Assembly (NCBI GenBank): GCA_038373885.1
Contig: JAWZYV010016015.1
Location: 1-64,000 of the forward strand
Direction: 5' to 3'
DNA length: 64,000 bases
Source: Cheiracanthium punctorium
Taxonomy: Eukaryota > Arthropoda > Arachnida > Araneae > Cheiracanthiidae
Shown here: positions 57,471-64,000 of the stretch, in pieces
How the letters are laid out: each line of letters begins with the position of its first letter
How positions within the stretch are numbered: the stretch's first letter is position 1
The notes under the pieces: generated by a model
Databases searched by the model: none
The model's input: the letters and a program-made list of their open reading frames with translations, nothing else
What the model was told of the DNA's origin: nothing
Made by a program: the position numbers and the translations under genes

Positions 57471-60400
57471 TTAAAATTATTACTGCAGTCAATATAACAT
57501 CGGGCATTGTACAACATGTTTCTTAGTGTATTAAAGGATAACTTGATCTTATTGCAATTAAATAAAAATAAATTGGTAAAAAATCGTAGTAACAATCACA
57601 ACAACAAGCAAACAAATAAATGAATAAATAGTTGAAGCTTCATAAATATCATCCATACAATCCCTGCATAAAGCTGGGAAACAAACAAACAAATAAATAA
57701 ATATTGAAGCAGTATAATCCTGAATTTTTCGTTTCCATTTGACCAATTTTGCTTTATAGAAAATATACACATAAAATAAAAAAATTAAAAAAGAAGCTTA
57801 GGCTTCATTCACTAGAGCTAGAACATTTTAGTAAGAAAAACCCCATCTTAAGTTAAAATGATGTCGAAAATCAAACTGTATTAAAATTTGATGATGTCTA
57901 GTAAGGAAAGTTATATTCGACGGTTGAGGGGTTGAGAAGCCATAATAAACCAATATTGAAATGGAAAAAAGAAATGAATGGTTGAAAATATTTATTACTT
58001 TTTAAGAAACAAGAGAGGTTCAAAATTCTCGACAGTGGCTAATGTTAAAGTTTAAGAAACATGCACAAAGTCTGAAAAATATATGATCTAAAAATGTAGT
58101 AAATTAATTTCAAATTTCTAGTTTTTTAACTCTTGATAAATGCTTAAGAAGAATTGCAGCATTCCCATATATTGACTTTCAATTGCTCATCATTAAAAAA
58201 GCATATTTCATCAGCTCAGTGACAGAACTTTGCTACTTACAAGGTTTATAAAAATATCTAATTATAATTGAGCCATCGTAGTGTTTGCATTTTTCCATTT
58301 TTTTAAAAATGCATTAAAATTTTATATGGTATTTTATCTTCGTAGCTAATTTTATATTGTAAAATGTATATTTCAGCGATTTTTTTAAGCACTTCGATGT
58401 AAAAGAATTCGTGGCATCACTTTTTATGAACGTACAGAACAACAGTTGTTTCTTTCGGCCAGTTCCTTGATGTCTAATTTTGTCAATACTGGAATTTATT
58501 CAAACATATGAGTACATTCCAAGTTAATGTAGATAAAGCAAGTTAATGTGAGAATGCAGCATAATTTTTTAAATTAATGACACTAATAACCAGCTTATTA
58601 TTTAGAATTTTATACAATCGTCCAGTAAATTACTGATCACACAAAGGTAGGTTTCCAGAAATTTCGGAAAATAATTACAGAAAAATTTAGGTCATAATTA
58701 CTCATAAACGTGCAATATTCTTACACATGTTGAAGAAAAATTATGTTTTCTCTCTTTTTGTATTTGTTATGTATGACTTCGGTTTTTTAACATTCTCATT
58801 TGCAACTTAAGTGTTATCTATCGATATTTGATTTTGCAGATAAATACCACTAATAGATTACAAGGTGGGGTATTTTATTACCTGAACACTTCTGCTAGTC
58901 CTTTATTATTGTTTTTGCTGTTACATTTTGTTATCGTTTAGACTGGACTCGACTTGTCAATGAAACTCAAGTGAATTACTGAACTAAGTTTATGTAATGT
59001 TTTCAAAATTTATGGCAAATGAAATGAAAAAAAAAAATGAAAAAAAGTTCATTTGCTATATGATAAGTTTCTCTAAGAAATTTCATGGGATATGCACTTT
59101 CAACAATTAAAAATGAGAACCTTTCGAAAATAGGAGACATTATTTCAATATGTTTTTAAATGCAAAATGTTCAGCAAAAAGAAAAATATTTCTGCGTACA
59201 TCAATTACATAAAAGACTTCGTTTCTTATTACGTCCATGTGCCAAACTATATACACATATCAAAAGCAAATTAATACTACCGTTAAAATATTAACTCAGT
59301 ACAAAAGTTATTACATGCTCATCAATTTATCACATTCTTTATTAGCTGTGATAAAATTTCACTTAAAATACTCTATTTTAAAACGTAGAAAAATTATACA
59401 AAATGAAATCATCCATGCATCTTAATAATAGAAAGATTCTAGATAAACTTAATTTGAATTTGTTCTAAAAAATTTCTAAAGATGGCTTTGTGTTTCAACA
59501 TTTGTATACTAGTTATCTCATGTTTCATAATGTCTCATAATTCTTAAAAATCATCAAATCATACTTGTATCATGATTTATTCATTGGACTTTTGTCTGAT
59601 ACGCACACTTTATGACAAATTGTACTATTTAAAAATTATCAAAATAAGCTAGTAATTTTTTCCTGTACAATGGAAATTTTATTTGAAATCGGTAACAGTT
59701 ATGAAAAAATTTATGAATGGAAAGTGGCTTATTAAAATGTAAATCCTAAAACCGAATTCACCCATGCATCTTACCAGTATGTCTTCAGTTCACCAAAAGA
59801 TATTCATGCAAATATAAATTAAAAGAAATAAGTTTACCCCTGTTTATTAAAAGTGTGAATGCCTTGCATAAGTAGCTTTGGTTTAAGTTTTTTACTACTG
59901 TGAGTTTTCGACTCTCATTTTTTGATCGAAACAAATAACATCTTTTCGAAAAAAAAACCTCTAAAAATAAATCAATAAATAAATGAAATGTAGAATCAAG
60001 GTAAAAAATGGAGTTGTTTATATTGCAACGTAAATGTATATTTATAGCAAAATAATTGAAATTGCTATTCTTTAAATGCAAGAATATAATCTGTCACTGT
60101 AGTCCTGCACTGTAGTTTTCATTAAAAAATGTTCATGACTTTTCTGGTTAGTCATCTCAAAAGTATAAAATACATCATGTTTCATAAAATTAAAAAAATA
60201 TAACTAAGAAGTTATGCATTATTAACCATAGAATATTTTTACTCATATTTTTATTACACATTTTAGTATTATTGCCATTGCTAGAAAGACATTCTACACA
60301 GCGTCTTTTATAGGGTGAAAACAACTAAAAGACACTTTCTGAGCATTAAGCTGCTTTGAAAGAATGTGTGTGTATGGTAGGTGATTGTATTATATACCTA

Positions 60401-63298
60401 CACCCTTTTTTTCAAAAAATATGTGCATGGCAATTTTATAAAAATTAAACTTACACTCTGACCGTCCTATAGATCAAACAATGTGTGACACTAAAAGCGC
60501 ATTTCCCATAGAAAATGCAAAGTAGTTTTAGGAAACTTTAATTTGCTATTTACTTATAATTTTAAACGTAACAGTGCTATTTACTTTCTGTTAGCTTAAG
60601 ACATTTGTGCTTGTTATGTAACATTTTTGTTAACAGAAACTAACGACTCAGGAAATCTGTAAAATTCCGATACCTTATAAAGTATTCTTTATTTTTAATT
60701 CTTCGCTAATGAAAATTATTTACTACGCTACCCATTAGTAAAAGTTTTATTGTATAGATATTACTAAAACTATATAAAAATATCGTCTATTTAGTGATGT
60801 TATTATATTATCTCTTAAATTTATCGCATCAGGTTCCTTAAGGAAATGGAAAATTTCTAAGATTTTTAATTGCTTTGAACCGAAAGTGACAATATAATTG
60901 TAAATATAGGAATATACTTTTGGGATGACCTCCTGTTACTGTACTTTCTACTTATCCATTGCTAATGCTAATTAAAAATTAATTATTTCTCAAATAACAA
61001 GAAACTACAGGAATTACTCAACAAACCCTTTCTTATAATCGGTCGTCAACAGTTCAGTTCCTCCGATAGTTTGCAGAAGATAAGAGTTTGTTGAGTAAAG
61101 GATATTTTGTGCAAGGAATTTAATTATTTGGATGTCATGAACATACGCAATATATGTTGTTTTACATTTGTTCTGTAATCAACATAGTACTAGAATTAAC
61201 ATTTTAAGCTTAATATCTGAAGGTTATTTTTTATTTTTTTTTAAAACCAAGAGTATTTTTGAAATATATTGCTCTTGACAATAACTTCTCATCACAGGCT
61301 GTGATTTAGATTTAAACCTACTGGAGGTGACTTTCAACGTTAACTGGATTTCAAAACTATTTAACTGACTGTGCTTTTACTGATGCCCAATACATATTCA
61401 CGCAAACGTTCTTGTTCACGATATTAGTTACTTTATAGCATGGAGACTTTTTAAATATCTTTTTACTTGGTATACATATATATCTATACTGAAAATACTT
61501 GAGTTGTCGAAACAAGCATGCTGATAAAAATACTTTGCTATATACTGCGGTGTTTGTGCTGACTTTCTCCCTTTAGCAGGTGTTTGTGTACATATAATTT
61601 GTAAAAGATTGTGACAGAAACTGACATTGTTTTCTGAAAAATGTTTTGCATTTGATTTTAATGGGTAATATATTCAACACTAGTTTTTTAGCGTCTTTGC
61701 ATTGTATTGAGTGCATTTGTCAATTTTATTGTAACTTAATATTCAGTAGCTGAAAGGTTTTAAATAAATGTTACCTCTTTTGTGTGAATATATGAAAATA
61801 CTTTTTCAACATTGATATTACAGCTTTATTAAATATTATAATAACAATTTAAGTCAGAACTTTCACACTTTATTCTATATGGAACTATTTTTTATCTGAA
61901 TAAAAAGGTAAAAGCATACATTATGAGCACAAATATTCAGTGAGAGGAATGACCAAGCAATTGTTTTGCTAAATATCGGTTTATAAAATACTTTTTTGTT
62001 TTGATTTTTACAATTTTCTGAAAATTATTTTTTACAGTAATTTCCTCTCCCTCTATAAAAGAAAACTAAACAAATAAAAAAGATCTGAACTTGAGAAATT
62101 TTTTTAAATTCAATGGACTTAAAAACTGAAAAAAAGCATCTTACTTCGTTAAATATTACTGTGTATAGATAATATTTTGTTTTCGGAGCCGCATACATAT
62201 AAGAACAGAAACTGAAGTTTGAAAGTTCAAGCCTGAAAGCAAACGATCTGTGCACTTAGGGATTTACGAAAGTTTCTGATCATCAGTGTATGCCATCAGA
62301 GAGTGAATCAAAACTGTGCAGTGTTCAAGGTAAGTGTAGCGTGTTTCATGTTTGGGGGGGGGGAGAAGAAAATTCATTCGCAATGTTGTTGAGGGAAATG
62401 TTGCGACAGTGGCACTTATTGGCAGAGACGGGCAACCATGATTATGCAAAATACTCTTTGTTTCGATTTGAGTGTTGACAACACTGTGTCGGGTTTCGAA
62501 GCTATATAACGCCTAATCTGATTAAATTAAGAAAAAAAAAATAAAATGATGATCAGAGCATAGTTCTGAATTCACCAAAGAATCTTTTCGTATTTCATGA
62601 ACTCTACAACTAAACTCTTCAAACCCACACACATACACCAAAATACGCCTAGCAGCAACCTCAACGATGTCCACCACTAAAACAGCGGATAAGTGAGGTC
62701 TTCCTGTTAAAAAATAAATCACAGACATGTTCCCTTCAAACGAAGATGAGCATTTTTGCTTTATATATTTAGAAGAAACATTCCGTCTGTTGGATCTTAG
62801 GAACTCCATTAAATGCAGGAGAAAAATGTATAGGTGAACCAATATAACGAAAATCTGTTTTGTCTACCGTAACTGCGATTCCAAATAATCTGGCATTCAA
62901 TACAATTCCCAGTAACATATTTTTTGTGAAATTTTGCTAAATTGAATTGAAAATACATATAACAAATTTAGCTTTTTATTTTATCTCATTTTTCTTCGTC
63001 AATTTTAATTATTTAAGAGCAAATTTCGTCGATTTTCATTGGTGGTCCACCCTAAACAGCAAGGGCAAACCTTGACAAAATTTCCCCCTAAAAGCGGTGA
63101 CTTTTCCATTTTTTAACGCCAATAATTCGAAGTGTGTACAAAAAGTGTACTTTAAAATAAAAACATTGCAAACGATGTGCTTAAAAGTGGTTATTCTTCA
63201 CTGGACAATTGCTATGGGATAAATTGTCAATAGAGGGGTGGGGGCAGACCTGCTTACCTTCCTCCATATATTCGGCTTGTTTTCACGTTGCTTTAGAG
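52025..63298. other. 3' flank of caveolin, non-coding, nearly repeat-free
   Basis: 11 kb, very AT-rich. It starts with the caveolin 3' UTR; AATAAA near 52808 is a possible poly(A) signal but not provable. No other exon, no TIR pair and no Helitron or SINE was recognised. (AAT)n is at 57426-57471 and AAAT/AAAC-rich short repeats at 57600-57705. Confidence 0.5.
57426..57471. repeat. (AAT)n microsatellite
   Basis: About fifteen uninterrupted TAA/AAT units. Confidence 0.9.
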
Positions 63299-63303
63299 GA
63301 ATA

Positions 63304-63500
63304 GGGGAAGTTGGAGTACAATGAAACAAATTTACTATTTATTTTTTCCTGTTCCCAAATTTGCATGTACGAAATTAAATTAATAGGCACTTTTAACCTA
63401 CTCTTTCCCCCATCTAAATGAATTTTTATGAGTTTGTAAGTGGGATCGTAATATTTTAAAAATGAAAAAGGTGAAGGTTGACAGTGTTTCATTGTACCCC
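63304..63500. mobile_element. Short element with GTACAATGAAAC ends
   Basis: Left GGGGAAGTTGGAGTACAATG and AAAC; right GTTTCATTGTACCCC (63486-63500), its approximate inverse. It abuts a second terminus GGGGTACAATGAAACACT at 63509. Boundaries are tentative. Confidence 0.4.
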
Positions 63501-63726
63501 GTATACTCGGGGTACAATGAAACACTTAATAACACTCTAATAATATGAGTCAAAATTCAAATTTCAGCAAATATGTTTTATGTACATTTATAATAAACAT
63601 TAATATATAAAAATATGAAAGTTAAATGGAAAAAACAAACTTAATTAAATTGTTATAGCTTGAGAAGGAAACATGATATTTTTATTAGAGATTAGCCTAT
63701 AGTTTTCCATTTTATATTAAATTTAC

Positions 63727-63963
63727 TTAAATCAAGCTCAAAATGAACATTTCTGTTTCCCTTTCTGTACTATTTGAAGGAACAGAAGATGGTAGTTTTG
63801 ATACAATTTGAGTTCTTTCAAAAATATATATTTCCGAAGAACGCACAAATTTGAATCTTGGACTTAGCCGTTTTACGTACAGAATTTCGCATTCCATTTG
63901 ATTTAAGTTCATTATACCCAACAGAGTATATTTCATTATATTTAAGTTCCCCGCACAGCGCAA
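63727..63963 (-). pseudogene. Possible transposon-protein C-terminus
   Basis: A 78-residue frame ending near the GTACAATGAAAC terminus at 63509. Its layout (FKFVRSSEIYIFERTQIVSKLP) loosely resembles C-terminal tails of pogo-like proteins, which end with a hydrophobic F-P-D type block and an I-V-x-K-L-P motif. This is weak; it may be chance. The rest would lie beyond the right edge. Confidence 0.3.
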
Positions 63964-64000
63964 AGATATCCATTGGTTATCTATAAGGAATCAGAATTGG

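Noticed and set aside
59785..60081. 98-codon frame on the - strand
   Set aside because: Composition-driven frame in AT-rich non-coding DNA without motif or splice context.
62025..62842. Frames near the right end, including a Gly-rich one
   Set aside because: Overlapping on both strands, no domains, no supporting splice sites.
1..64000. CRISPR array, bacterial operon or phage system
   Set aside because: No regularly spaced repeats of the right size, no dense coding; introns and eukaryotic transposons show that this is animal DNA.

Overview
This is an AT-rich eukaryotic (animal) window dominated by transposable elements, with one recognisable host gene. That gene is a three-exon caveolin on the + strand (coding exons 41216-41518, 49149-49391 and 51923-52024, 215 residues). 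Caveolin is missing from flies. Together with the mix of Tc1, DUF4817-type mariner, pogo, hAT, piggyBac-like, Helitron and tRNA-derived SINE copies, this suggests an arthropod, most likely an arachnid such as a spider. The organism is an inference; the TE structures and the exons are read directly from the sequence.

Layout. 1-1530 (-): decayed gag and protease part of a Ty3/gypsy-type retrotransposon. Its leader is interrupted by a hAT element (1936-4533, 8-bp target duplication) that itself carries a mariner deletion derivative (2149-2966). 5887-6690 is a tandem array of a roughly 260-280 bp unit. It appears split by a Helitron (6695-11080), which holds two further nested elements (6868-7835 and 7838-9830), each with its own 8-bp duplication. 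12121 to about 13545 is a broken Tc1 transposon; 13862-14130 is a MITE. 15739-27300 holds SINEs, Helitron family B pieces, a CAGGGGCGTAGCC MITE, a GGTGCACC-ended element, Helitron A copy 2 and a 3.3-kb hAT cut exactly into a Helitron end. 31999-33292 is Helitron A copy 3. 34846-37483 has pogo-like elements, one carrying a nested mariner. 38149-39742 is a TA-flanked element carrying a piggyBac-like foldback in TTAA. 40165-40823 is a near-perfect palindrome just upstream of caveolin.

The caveolin introns are also full of elements: intron 1 (7.6 kb) has SINEs, an inverted pair of composite tRNA-like SINEs, a complete short Helitron and a 1.9-kb long-TIR element; intron 2 has a hAT-type MITE 60 bp before exon 3. 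By contrast 52.0-63.2 kb has almost no recognisable transposons; it is AT-rich and apparently non-coding.

No gene network can be described: apart from caveolin, every protein-coding trace is a broken transposase or gag/protease. The main value of the window is a readable insertion history with exact boundaries.
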